From: Pegoplata infirma
Taxonomy: Eukaryota > Arthropoda > Insecta > Diptera > Anthomyiidae
Reading direction: 5' to 3'
DNA: 64,000 nucleotides
NCBI GenBank assembly: GCA_963921195.1
Contig: OY992537.1
Location: forward strand, 63,972,400-64,036,399
Both the position numbers and the translations under genes were made by a program. Below the pieces are notes generated by a model. It worked only from the letters and a program-made list of their open reading frames with translations. It had not been told where the DNA came from and searched no databases. Shown one piece after another: positions 45,028 through 57,354 of the stretch. How positions within the stretch are numbered: position 1 is the first letter of the stretch; every line of letters begins with the position of its first letter.

Positions 45028-45548
45028 CATGGTTGGCTACCGTTACCCTTATAATACCGTTACCGATTTAAAACCCTTTAAAATTGAATACCGTTACCGT
45101 TACCAATACCGCTAAAAATGTTTTTGAAATACCGTTACCCTTACCGTTACCGTTATTTGTGCTAGAAGTTACCGGTATTATACCGGTATTCCAAATTTTA
45201 CCATTTTTGTATGGATTTTTAACGAACAAAAATTAAAATCTTATGGCTTACATTATTTTTAAATAAAGACTGGGTATAATCATAAAATAAATGAAATTTA
45301 TAATGTCCAAATCAAATTTATACGGTTTCTTGAATCCTCAAAATATTTGTAGCTTTCAACATTTATTGCTTTTTAAATTTTTTACTAAATTAAAAATACC
45401 GGTACATATCGGTATTGTTGTTTCGGTACCGGTATAAACCGTTACCGAAACGATCTGAAAACCCTTACCGTTACCTTTACCGAAATTAATAAAAGTTCGA
45501 TACCGTTACCGTTACCCTTACCGTTATTCGTTTCGGTAACCAACCTTG
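45028..45548. mobile_element. hAT-like MITE with CCGTTACC repeats, 521 bp
   Basis: Ends CATGGTTGGCTACCGTTACC and, inverted, CAAGGTTGGTTACCGAAACG. Exact 8-bp duplication CTTAAACA at 45020-45027 and 45549-45556. The opposite arm of the host element reads through without the insertion (TTCTTAAACAAAAAAATATT), which confirms the boundaries. Confidence 0.93.
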
Positions 45549-46409
45549 CTTAAACAAAAAAATATTGAGAATCGGTTAAATATAGGCTAAAGTGCGCTCG
45601 TTTAAGTAAAAACCCTTTTTTAAGAATTATACATGCAACATTTTTGTGACAAAAAACATTTGACATTTTTGAAACGAAATTGGTAAAATTGTTGGATCAT
45701 TTGATGTAAATTTTACCTATTTATAAATATACGTATGAGGCATTCCACACCAAATGTTCAGCGAAAAAAAAACATGTGAACCGTAAATTATTGAATGGGT
45801 TGTATGGATATCCATATATGGAGTTAAGAAAATTGCGTTTTTAGTTTTTCAATTTTTCAAAAACTGGGCTTAGGAGACGTGGTCAAATATTGGAAAAATG
45901 GTCAAATTTGTGTCGAGTTGCCTTGTTTAAATATATATCAAATAAAAACGAAATGCACCAAAATCTCAAAAATTAACATTCTTGTATAGTTTTGTATGTG
46001 CTATCGATTAAACATTTTTTGGAAAATTTTCAGAACCCGTTCTGAAATTTTCCGTTTTTTAAAAAAGTCAATTTATAAAAAACCGCCACTTTTGTTTTTT
46101 TTTGGAAATTTTTTTTTAAAGATTATATGTTTGTCTAAGAGATGGTCACGTGAGTGAATTTTAACTTTCACTTACTCACGAGCATAATTTTTCTACTAAC
46201 ACTCACTCACAATCACGTGGGTAAATTTAATACAACTCACACTCACGTGCTCCGACGCAAGAGTCACTCACGCTAACGTTGACTCACACTCAAGATATTC
46301 TTATTTATACAAAAAAAAAAATCAAAAACTAAAGTTTCAAGAATCTTTCAAAAATTTAAGCAAAATCTAAAATTTTATATTTAATTTGATATAATTTTAT
46401 CAAATTATA

Positions 46410-47432
46410 CACTCAAAATAATCACTCTGTTAAAATACAAAGATACTCTGCTGAGCCAGCAGAAAATACCATAGATTTCCAACCAGCAAGATTTTTTGCT
46501 ATTTTACAAAGAAAACTCTGTAAAATGATTTCGATAAAAAAAAACTGTAGATTTACAGAATTTTCTGTAAAATATTGTAAAATAAATACCAGAATTTTAC
46601 CAAGAAGCATGGATAGTAATACCTTGACACAAAATAAAGGCAAATGCTATCATTTAAATGCGCCCGCTTAAATGTTTCGCACGCGAATGTTTAACTTTGA
46701 AGTATTTATTTATAAACTCGCTGGATGTTCTCACGTTTTTTTTTCCATAAACTTCCATTTTCAGTTTCACATTTGAGCGGGGTCATTCCAGTAAACACTT
46801 TTATAAAATTAAAGGGAAATCATTTAAGAATGCCTTGACTTTCTTATATATCTTTTTAATGAGCTTGATATGGCTTTTACACAACGGTCACTATTTGATT
46901 CCTGATAAATTTCTTAATGTGCAAGTTGTGTTGACAATTGGGAAATGCCATCGTGTAAATTTGCCCGATTTAATGCTTCCAAATTGTAATTTTACTTTTT
47001 TTATTTTTGTGAAATTACGAGTCCTTCAATTTTGCACTACACCTCGTAAAATTTAGCATCTTTTATTGTAATTTAAGACGCTTTTTAAAGAGGGGTGGAA
47101 ATACTTGGAAGTTTTTTCAAGAGATTTAAATTTGAAAACCGTATTACAGAGCAATAGTAAAATTACAGATGAAATTTAGTATTTTGGTTACTAGAAAAAA
47201 TCAAAGTATTTTTCTAAAATCTCTATTTTAACAAAAAACTCTATTTATGTTCTGAAAATAGAGATTACAAAGAAAGAAGTAAAATTACAGATAAAATTTT
47301 GTTTTTCGGTCACAAGAAAATACAAAGTATTTTCTTAAAATCTGTATTTCGACAGATAACTTTGTCAAATATCTGTCGAATTGAGATTACAGTCATTTTA
47401 CTGAGTATTTAACAGAGTAATTATTTTGAGTG
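46410..47432. mobile_element. CACTCAAAATAAT element, copy 2, 1023 bp
   Basis: Ends CACTCAAAATAATCACTCTG and, inverted, CACTCAAAATAATTACTCTG, flanked by TA. A near relative of 27898-29090 without its 440-bp insertion. Nested in the loop of the 43912-48684 element. Confidence 0.92.
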
Positions 47433-48686
47433 TACATAATTATATAAAAAAAAATTTACTCGGGACCCATTGAAAAATTTATGGTACACATCGTTTTTTT
47501 CACTGAGCATTTGGTGTGGAATGCCTCATATGTATATTTACAAATAGGTAAAATTTCCATCAAATGATCCCACAATTTTACCAATTTCGTTTCAAAAAAC
47601 ATGTTTGCAAGCGCAAAACTTTTTCTGTCATAAAAATGTTGCAGGTATAACTCTTCAAAAAAGGTTTTTTACTTAAACAAGCGCACCTTAGCCTGTTTTC
47701 AACCGATTCTCAATATTTTTTTGTTTAAGAAGTAACACTCATATTTTTTAAACAACCCGAAAAAATTATAAATAGGATTTGGAAGTAACTGACACCCTCA
47801 TTTTTTTATTCCACTCACACTGATACTCACCCACAACCACGTGAGTAAAATTAATTTTCAATCACGCTCACTTGTGATCATGTGTGAATCACGTACATAT
47901 CTAATTACGTTCCCATCTCTAGTTTATATGCATATGCACATAAAGTTACTACTAGTAATAAGATTTATGAATAATGCTTGAATTACAAGCGTTTTTGAAA
48001 AAAATTAAAAATGTCCTATCACAAAACTTAGCATAACTCATTCATTTTTTAACCGATTGTTATGTTTTTTGGTGTTTTGGAAAGCTACTTTACTAAACTT
48101 TTTTACAAAAAATTAAAAAAAAGGCTTAATGATGCACTTTCAACTTAGAGTGTAAAGAATATGACAAATTTTTCAAAAAATTCGGGTTTTTTTTACTTGA
48201 GCGGTCGTAGCTAAGCCAATTCTTGATCGATTTTTAATATTTTTATTTTGTTTAAAAGATAAGACTTATACCTTTCAAAAAAATCCATAAAATCGAAAAT
48301 CGGTTGTAAACTAACAAAGTAATAATTTTTTAAACTTGTAATTTAAGAATTGCCGTTTTTCAACACATTTGCCAATAAAAAACGTACTTAACGAAGTGAT
48401 CCAGAAAAACTATGAGTATATCAGTACTCTATGGACTCTAATCAACCCGAATTTTCATATGAGAACCCCTGCATATTTTATTTTTGGTCTTTTGTAGCAC
48501 AGTGCTATTAATACATCACAGTACTTTTTTGTTAGTTATTCAAAAAAACTACTTAAAATAACTAACAGAAATAGTTGTTTGATATTTTTCATACAAAAAC
48601 AACTGACTTTGTAGTTGAAAACAACTAGCTACTATAAAATATACAAACAACTAACATGTAGTAACTTACATAATTTTCTGAGTGTT

Positions 48687-49390
48687 AAGAATTACAACAG
48701 CTACCAACTCTAGTTCAACTTTTTTCATTTTATAGAGGGGTCCGAAATCCCTGATCAAAAAACCTCGAAAATTTAAAAACTCTTAATTTTTGGTTTCAAA
48801 ACTTAACTGTCTTATAACTTCTTAGTAATTGTAAGCTATGAAGCATCTATCAAATCAACATTAAAATAATCTCTTATATGTACTGACTTTGTGTTATGCC
48901 GGAAAAGATGGAAATATAAGGAGAACTTAAAAAAAAAAAGCGAAAGAAAGTAAAAACTATAGATTATTTCAAGCAATTTTTTATCGATTTTTCAACTTTA
49001 ACCCTCTGTAACTTTTACGGATAAATTGGGGTAATCCTTAAACATTGCTCAGTGATGGTTCAAGGTCTTGTTTACACAACTGCATTTACAGTTTTTCTAA
49101 ATTCCAAAAACTGCCGGTTTTTTCAGTTTCACTGAGTTGAAATTTAAAAACGATTTTGTGATATGAAACAACTATTTTGGTTACTTATTTTTAGTCGTTT
49201 TTAGAACAACACAAGAGTACTGTAATATAGTAACAGTAGTTGTTTTTATTTATATACTTTCTTCAAAAATTTTTTTAAATCAAATTCTGATTAATTTTAA
49301 AAAATATAAAAAATTTTAACTGATACGACCTTTAAAATATTATATTTTGAGTAGGTTTTTTCTAGCTCGAGGTCATTATTTCCATTACTA
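48687..49390. other. AT-rich DNA, no gene
   Basis: No feature recognised. 'ttcaattttgagtaggttttttctagctcg' near 49350 recurs near 61970, so part is dispersed repeat. Confidence 0.45.
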
Positions 49391-49392
49391 TA

Positions 49393-49793
49393 CTCAAAAA
49401 CAAACCTTGTAAAATTACAAGAAAAATTTGTAACTTTTTTTTGCTACCTCCTATTCGACAAAAATTACTGGTAATTTTACAAGCATTTTACTAATAATTT
49501 TGTAATTTTACAAGGTTTTTACCAATAAAATTGTAAATTTACAAATTTTTTGACACGATAAAATTTACAAGGAGGTTTCGTACCTTTACTAGATATTTTG
49601 CTACCTTCTTTTTTACGAGAATTCCTAGCAATTTTACAAGCTTTTTACCAATAATTTTGTAATTTCATAAGCTTACAAAAAATTACAAAATTAATGGTAA
49701 AATTTACTAGGAATTTTTGTCAAATAGGAGGTAGCAAACAAAAAAAAGTTACAAGTTTTTCTTGTAATTTTACAAGGTTTTTTTTTTTTAGTG
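49393..49793. mobile_element. TACAAG-family element, about 400 bp
   Basis: Left CTCAAAAACAAACCTTGTAA, right inverse CACTAAAAAAAAAAACCTTG; TA on both sides, with the left end probably missing its first two bases. Interior copies of 'cttgtaattttacaag' and 'gctacctcctatt' on both strands. Confidence 0.7.
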
Positions 49794-49799
49794 TAATAA

Positions 49800-51379
49800 C
49801 ATACAAAATGGCGTTTTTTTGGACATGGAAATTTCAATCACAACGAACCTTAGAGTCTATGTGTGCTGACGTTAAACGTCCTTGTAACCACACATGTGCA
49901 CGAATGCATTTAAAAATCGTTTAGAGACATTCTAAAAATTTAGAATGAAAACAGTATTCTATTCTTTCAGTTTGAAACGAATGAATAATGTATTCTATGC
50001 TTGAAATGAAAAGAAAAAACGAAAAAAAGAGTACAGTATTTTAGAATTATTCTAAAATACTGTACTCTGAAGCGAATAAATCAAATGATTTTTTGAAGAA
50101 AAAATGTTTTTTACGACAATTTTTTTTTGGCAATTTTTTTTTTTTTACCTCATATTTTCACTTACTCACCGAATAAAAAAATTTTCATTTTCAAAAATTT
50201 TGTTCGTTCACTCACGGCATAACCAAAATTTAAAATATTAAAATTTAATATGCTAATATCTCGAAAAATAAGCAAGATAGTGTAAAACGGAGCGAAATTT
50301 CGGATGAAAATCGATGACACATTAGGAGACATGTGTAGACGCATCGCACATTGGATCCTAGACGCGCATTTGAAAGCCAAACAAATGTTTAGTTATTTAC
50401 AGTAAATGCTCGTATTCGTTAAGTAGACATCCTAGGAGAAAGAAAACCGTTCTTAGAAAGAAAATCCATCGCTTAGTTTAGTCAGGACATAAATTCAAAG
50501 TAAGGACTTTTTGCATAAATTTAAAAAAAATAATTTTTTTTGAAGACTTTTTTATTTTATTGTTTAAAACTACTTCCAATAATGCGATTTTCCTGAAATT
50601 AAGTGGAGATTGTAGCTATAACTATTACCTTTGTTACCCATTTTATGGTTTTTAATATTACTCTTTTTAAGTAGGAAATACAGGCCATCAAAAAGTGTCA
50701 ATTTTTTAAAAATTAGAAAAAAACTATTTATATTTTGGATTGCAACTTTTGTGGGGAACGGAAGGGAATGGTGATTCTTTTTGTACAATAAACTAGAAGT
50801 ATTACTTAATACTCCTGGGGTAGAAACTTTTGCAGCCAGTTGCAGCTGCACCCTGAAATGAGGTTTAAAGTGGGGTCTACTAACGAAAAAATAAGTATTT
50901 TTAAAGTGATTATTTTTTAACAAAATTTACTGTTAATCGTTTTATTACAAAATTTTACTTAAATGACCCATATTGTTAACAGACAACCGCGGTTTCCAAT
51001 AATAATTGATTTTGATACCCTACCTCACTTTATTAAGGCAAAAGGAGTTTCATCTAATGCTTGTAACTAAAAGGCTTTCTTGACCGCAATTACGGCCAAA
51101 ATAACTGGAATAGTAGAATATATTATAAAACGGGTACTTCTGTGTATCAACGCAAATGAAAAAAATAATTCAGTTAAGTTTAGAAAACACATACATGGAA
51201 CTGCAAAATTATAAGTTGAAAAGCATGGTTGGTGAACCATGAGTCCCACTATGCAAACAATTCTAGCTCATGGCACTATTTTTACAAGAATTGTGATTGC
51301 CCGTTGGTATTAAAATTACCCTTAACTAATTAAGTAACATTTAAAAAATATTTGCCTTTTTTCATGGCAATTATCGGAA
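49800..51379. other. Gene-free DNA with a short repeat relic
   Basis: 50230-50350 is an inverted, diverged piece of the repeat at 2250-2607 ('aagcaagatagtgtaaaacggagcgaaattt'). The ORFs here show no recognisable domain. Confidence 0.45.
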
Positions 51380-51381
51380 TA

Positions 51382-52941
51382 CACACAGAGAAATGTTTAG
51401 TTGGAATTCCATTATGAAAACGGAACTTTGATAAATCCTATAAATTTTTAGTTGTTATTGTAAATTTTTTATCACCATACCAAATAAATAACAGCAGTAA
51501 TAATTAATCATCAATCGTGATCGAATGGATGTATCAACAACTAATAATTTGGTAAATATACCCAAACTAAAAACTAATAAAATTTTTGAAAAATATTTAG
51601 TAAGTACAACCGTTTCTTTTAGTCTTTATTTTCCCTCTCGACCAATAATCATTTGTTTGAAAAAATTAATTTCAAAAACATTAGGTAATAGTATCCACAA
51701 CTGAAAATGTTGGTTAACATAACCAAATTTTCAATAATTTTTCATTTTTGGAAAATTTTACTAAATTATAAATTTGTATTGGTATTCTTAACTAAAAATT
51801 GGTCTTAGGGATTTCATTTCGATTATAAAACTAAAACGTCAAACAAATTAAAATAGAAATTAGTTAAAAGAAAAATGTTATTGTGTTCAGACGTGTTTTA
51901 AATTTTTAAATAAAACTCATGTAAAATTCCGTGAAAAAAGTTAAAAATTTTGACGGTAAGTTAATACTACTGCCAAATACAAACAATTTAAATCAGTAAA
52001 TCTTATTTTAGATATTTGCACACACAACTTTAATTTTGAGCCAACTATAAAAACCTATGGAACAGTTTCCAAGAAATCCATAGAGTCCAAAATGTCCTGG
52101 GACTGGTAACAAATTTCAGGTTTATAAATTCCAGAATATTGAAATTAACAAAGGTTCACCCAAAACTTTTATCAGAATCTGAGACATTTTCTATAGGAAA
52201 AATTACTCAAAATCTGAGACTTTTTCCATAGGAAAAGTTTCAGAATTTGAGACTTTTCCTCATTATCTTAGACCTTTTCAATAGGAAAAATTCTCAGATA
52301 CTTCTACACTTTTTCTTTAGAAGATATTCTATTACATTTTCTAATATATTCTCTTACAGATTCTTAGACATTTTTTCTGTAAAAAAATCCTCGGATTCTG
52401 AGATATGTTTCTATAAAAAAATCTGGAGCTCTGAGATATTTTTTTATATTTTTTCATTGACATCTTTTCTTAAGAGATATATTTTGACTTCGAGTCATTT
52501 TTGCTCTAGAAAGTCTCACAGATTCTAAGACATTTTTTTTAGAAAAATTCTTACAATTAGATTTTAAATTTTTTCTATCAGAATTATCAACTGTAATTTA
52601 TTTTTTCTATTGTATGTATTAATTTCACTTTTTAAATTATAAAAATTTTACTATCAAATAAATTAGTAAAATTGCTTGAAAAAATTATTAAAAATTTTAT
52701 TTCAAAAGAAACAGTTTAAAAAAATATTGATTGGTACAACTATATAACGCTTTTTAAAATTCGATCACTCTAACCAATGTCAATTTTAACATAAAAATAT
52801 TCGGTTCTTATAATAGATATTTACCGGTAGAGACAACTGAATTGGCAGTAGTGGCAACTGAATATTGTGATAGTTGGTGCAACCGCAAAAATTCAGTTGG
52901 CAAACAATTCAGTTGCAACAACTGAATCTGTTTTCTGTGTG
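51382..52941. mobile_element. CACACAG-ended relative of elements A and B, 1560 bp
   Basis: Ends CACACAGAGAAATG and, inverted, CACACAGAAAACAG, flanked by TA. It carries a decayed 'cagaatctgagac ... tataggaaaa' satellite at 52170-52560 and, near the right end, GTTGnnnCAAC units (52825-52925), the same plan as elements A and B on a smaller scale. Confidence 0.72.
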
Positions 52942-52943
52942 TA

Positions 52944-53846
52944 GGCTTTGAAAAGATCACATAGGCATTTTAAAAGCTATAAAAGAAACTTTAACAGAAA
53001 AAACTCAAAAACTAACAACCTGCAAGATGTTTTTAGTATGGTTATGATTGAGTCCGATCCAAATATATCCCTAATAAGACAGACAGACAAGTTGAAAGTA
53101 CTGATTATAGAGTAATGTTTTTATAAAATATTTTTTCCCAAATAACTTAACAATTATTGCAAATAATGCGTATTTACCGTGTGTTGCTTCTTTTTTTGAT
53201 GTTTTTCCCCATTATTTTTGTTCAAAAAATCGAAAATGATAAAAGATAGAAAGCAGTTAATTTTACAGGCTATTTTAGTGTAGGGTGTAGACTTTACCAA
53301 AATATGAAAGAAACACTTTGTATTGAATGGTAAGCTGTTATATTGTCACTTAAAATCCGTAACTGTTTTAAATAATTGACCACCATTTTATTTTTTTATA
53401 TGAATAAATTAACCAACTTTGCCTTAAATTTACAAGTAGGGTACTACTGCGAAAAATGTCCAATCCACATGTGTGAGTTCTTTATGGTCTCCAGTTTTTA
53501 TAATGGTAAAGAATGTCGTGAAATTCCTATCCGTTCGAGAGTTATAACAAAAAAACGTCGATGCGCGCCTTTTCCATACAAAGTTCCCAATGTGCATCGG
53601 GTCCTAATTTTGAATCAAAAAAATCGAAATCCCGGAAATTTTAAAATGCTCATATCTCGGTAACTACCATCAACACGACAAAAATATGTGAAGCAATTTT
53701 GTAGCCCTTGGATCGTAAAATAAGACCACCAAACACCCGAAAGCAATTCGAGCAAAAAGTTTTGAAATATTCCATTTTTTAGGTTAAAGGTTAAACACAC
53801 TTAAAACTTAAATAACCAAAAAACTATTGCTCGGATTGCTCTCGGG
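52944..53846. other. Gene-free DNA
   Basis: Contains 'atgctcatatctcggtaac', a type of phrase that recurs in fly dispersed repeats. A 95-codon ORF at 53376-53663 has GYYCEKCPIHMC but no further recognisable domain. Confidence 0.4.
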
Positions 53847-53848
53847 TA

Positions 53849-54350
53849 CACACAAAAAAAACTTTGTCAAATTACTATGAAAAGTCTCGTAATCCCGTTT
53901 TACCAATATTTGACAGTTTCCTTGTTTTTTAACAAATATAAATTAACTTTTTTTGTAATTTTACAAATTTCCAAGAAAATTTTACAAAAAAAAATCTGGT
54001 AAATTTACGAGAATTCCTTGTAATTTTAATTGCGCCAAAAAAGTTGTAAACTTACAATTTTATTGGTAAAAAGTTTGTAAAATTACAAAGTTATTGGTAA
54101 AAAGCTTGTAAAATTACTAGGAATTCTCGTAAAATAGAAGGTAGCAAAAAATTTAGTAAAATCACGAGTTTTCATTGTAAGTTTTATCGCGTCAAAAAAA
54201 TTGTTAATTTACAATTTTATTGGTAAAAAGCTTGTAAAGTTACAAACTTATTGTTAAAAAGCTTGTAAAATTACTAGGAATTCTCGTCAAATGGGAGCTA
54301 GCAAAAATAAAAGTTACAAACTTTTCTTGTCATTTTACAAGGTTTTTTTT
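53849..54350. mobile_element. TACAAG-family element, right end degraded
   Basis: Begins CACACAAAAAAAACTTTG after TA. Interior repeats 'ggtaaaaagcttgtaaaattac' and 'actaggaattctcgt'. The right side 'cattttacaaggtttttttt' lacks the final CAGTG/TGAGTG. Confidence 0.6.
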
Positions 54351-54359
54351 ATTAAAATT

Positions 54360-55122
54360 TAACTTGAAACTTAACTTTGAGAAACGTTGTGGTATATAAA
54401 TACAAAGCAAAATAAAAAAGACAAAAATAAAAAAATTGCACAAAATGTTGATTTAATTAAAAAAATAATACTTTTTGAGGGAAATAAAACTTTATACTTT
54501 GTTGTATTTAATACAAAAAAATCACAACAATCCTTGAATTACTGCAATTGAAAAAAATGAGAAAAATATATTTCCTTTTTCTCTAATTTTTTTTTTCTAA
54601 TTAAAACCATTAAAAATGCATTTAAATGCGTTTAGATTGCTCAAAGCATTACTAACTACAAAAATTCTTTAAATGTTGGACAGAGTATCATATTGTACAA
54701 CAAGTAGGTATTTTTAGTCCCTATTGCAATGATGAACACTTTTGGTTGCAAGCAACCTTGGTTGTGACAAGCACGTTCATTGCAATTCTGTGGGGCAAAA
54801 CAGCACAAAAAAAAAGACCCCAAAATAACAACAACAAAAATAATTTTCCACAAAATACAATGCATTGTCTTATTTCCAGGCAGAGCTTAAAAGGCTGGTT
54901 TCTTTTAGAAATTTATTTTGAAGAAGATTTAAATATAGAAAATAACTAATTTTACCAAGGTTCATTTATTTTTCATAGAAACCCTCAATCGGCAATATTG
55001 TACTTGAAGGGGGAATTTTTCTTTATAATTTTTTAAATAAAATCCTCTAGTCCGATTTTAAATTAAATTTTAAAATCAACTCCTTCAAAGGTCTTTTTTA
55101 AAATTCACATTACATACATAGA
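54360..55122. other. AT-rich DNA, no gene
   Basis: A pair of GGTTG/CAACC phrases at 54744-54770 is the only structured part noticed. Confidence 0.4.
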
Positions 55123-55124
55123 TA

Positions 55125-56921
55125 CACTCAAAAAAAAAAAGTTTGTAAAATTACAAGTAAAAGGTCTTGTAATTCTATTGTACTAATATTTTTGTCTTTT
55201 TTAAAAATTTTTGTATATTTAATAAAACGACAACTACAGTTAGCTTTGTAATTTTACTATTATATATGTTGGTAAATTTATTTTACAAATTTTTTAGTTA
55301 AATTTACAAAAAAGTGTTTAGTTTTTTTACACAAGAAAACTGTAATTGTACAACAAAATTTTACTTGATGTTATTTAGTCTTTCTACCAAAAATTTTTTT
55401 TATTACAAACATTTTTTTAAGATCGTTTAAAAGGTTTTCAATTTTTTAACACAAAAAAATGTAATTAAACAAACAATTTTCTAAGTTCAGATTTTTTTTG
55501 CGTTATGGAAAAAAAATTTCATGAAAAATATTTTTGGAAATTTTTTAAGTTCCGGACACAAACATTTTTCAACTAATTGTAAGCTTTAGCAAAAGAATTT
55601 AATTTTTACACCATTTTTTGGTAGTTTGCGTTAAGTAAAACTTTTATGTGTTTCTACTATTAATTGTTCTAGTTTTTTTTTTTGTATTTTTACTTTTTTT
55701 TTGGTAATCTTACCATATTTTTTTTTTTTTAATTTGTCACCTAAATGTCAATAAAAAGCTGCCAATTACAAAATGTCAATAAAAAGCTGCCAATTATGAT
55801 AAATTAAGTTTTTCTTATTTTAACAGGTACTTAAACATCCAATCTACAATATCCAAAAAAAAAATCCGATTTTTTAAAAGTACTGAAAATAATTAAAAAT
55901 TCCAAAAAAAAAAATATTTTTTGACTAATTTTTCCTGAAAATATAAGACATTCTTTGTGTAGCCTCCTTCGCAAGTCTCATATGTTCTCCTTAAGAAAAA
56001 CGAAAAGCCGAAAAAAAAATAAAATAGTGCAGTATTACACTTTAAAAAGTTTGTTAAATGTGTTCAAGTGAAAAAAAAAATAATTTCAGGTTGTTGAAGT
56101 GCTGCTCCAGCTGCCGAAGAAGGAAAAATAAAATGCACCAATGGAAAAAACCTTTAAATTTACAAAACAAATATGTAAATAAAGCAATTTCTTTGTAAAT
56201 TTACAAAACAAATATGAAAATTTAAAAAACAAAATTGTATACTTACAGAAAAAAGTTGTAATTTTACAAAAATTAAGTAGAAAATACAAAAACAATATTG
56301 TAAATTTACAAATTTTTTAGTTAAACTATTGTTTTTACGGCAAAATTATAAAAAAAAATGGTATATTTACAATAAAAATTGTAAATTTACCACTTTTTAT
56401 TGTAAATATACAAGTTTTTTTGTCTTAAAAAACTGTAGTTTAACAAAACAATTTTTAAATTTACATTTTTGATTTTCTATTTTATTTTGTAAATTTACAA
56501 CTTTTTTTGTAAGTTTACAATTTGTTTTGTAAATCTTAATTATTTTTTTGCAAATTTACAATTTTTATTTCAATATTTTTTTGCGGTCAAAACTGTAGTT
56601 TAACAAAATAATTTGTAAATCAACAATTTATTTTTTTCATTTTATATTTTTTCTTTGTAAAATAATAACCTTTTTCTGTAAGTTTACAATTTTGTTTTGT
56701 AAATTTACCAAATTTTTTGTAAATTTCCAAAAAAAAAAAATGTTAATCTCGAATTTAATATTTTACAAAAAAAATTGTAAATTTACATTCTCTTTTGTTA
56801 AATCAATTTACAAATTATCCCCGTAACATTACGGGGATTCTTGCTAGTACATATTTTAAAAAACCTGCCCCGTAAAGTCACGGGGATTTTATGTCATTTT
56901 ACAAACTTTTTTTTTTGAGTG
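55125..56921. mobile_element. CACTCAAAAAAA element, TACAAG family, 1797 bp
   Basis: Ends CACTCAAAAAAAAAAAGTTTG and, inverted, CACTCAAAAAAAAAAGTTTG, flanked by TA. Filled with 'gtaaatttacaa' palindromes on both strands. Includes a 25-bp direct duplication (55747-55795) and a CCCCGTAANNTTACGGGG hairpin near 56820. Confidence 0.8.
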
Positions 56922-56929
56922 TACTCATA

Positions 56930-57351
56930 CACTCAATAAAAACTTGTAATATGACAAGAAAAACTTGTTATTTTTATTTTTTTCTACCTCCTATTTGACA
57001 AGAATTCCTTGTAATTTTACAAGTTTTTTACCAATCATTTTGTAATTTTGCAAACTTTTTACCAATATAATGTAGATTTACAATTTTGTTGACGCTATAA
57101 AACTTACAAGGATTTCTCGTGACTTTACAGGATTTTTTACTACCTTCTTTTTTACGAGAATTCCTAGTAAAAATTACGAACTGTTTGTAATTTTATAAGA
57201 TTTTTACCATAAAAATTGTAAATTTAAAATTTTATTACACGACAAAACTTACAAGGAATTCTCGTAAATTTACTAGATTCTTTTTTGTAAAAAAAAATTT
57301 AAAATTTGTAAAATAACAAAAAAAAAAAATTATAACATTTTTTTTTGTGTG
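56930..57351. mobile_element. CACTCAATAAAAACTTG element, TACAAG family, 422 bp
   Basis: Ends CACTCAATAAAAACTTG and, inverted, CACACAAAAAAAAAATG, flanked by TA. Starts only 8 bp after the previous element ends. Shares 'ctacctcctatttgacaagaattcc' with 49393-49793. Confidence 0.8.
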
Positions 57352-57354
57352 TAG

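Larger units (their letters stand above)
43912..48684. mobile_element. Large foldback element, 4.8 kb, 2-bp duplication, two nested insertions
   Basis: Ends CACTCAAAAAATTATATTAG and, inverted, CACTCAGAAAATTATGTAAG, flanked by TT on both sides. Left arm to about 45790 and right arm from about 47460 are inverted over more than 1 kb; for example 'agtactgatatactcatag' at 44325 and its inverse near 48415. The left arm is split by 45028-45548, and the loop holds 46410-47432 and a CACGTGAGTGA block. No transposase. Confidence 0.85.

Noticed and set aside
50570..50923. 117-codon minus-strand ORF
   Set aside because: No recognisable domain, no splice context, and Lys/Phe/Asn-rich as expected of random AT-rich DNA.
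53376..53663. 95-codon ORF with GYYCEKCPIHMC, possibly a transposase zinc motif
   Set aside because: A single Cys motif with no matching upstream domain; no element ends or introns could be placed. Too weak to annotate as a gene.
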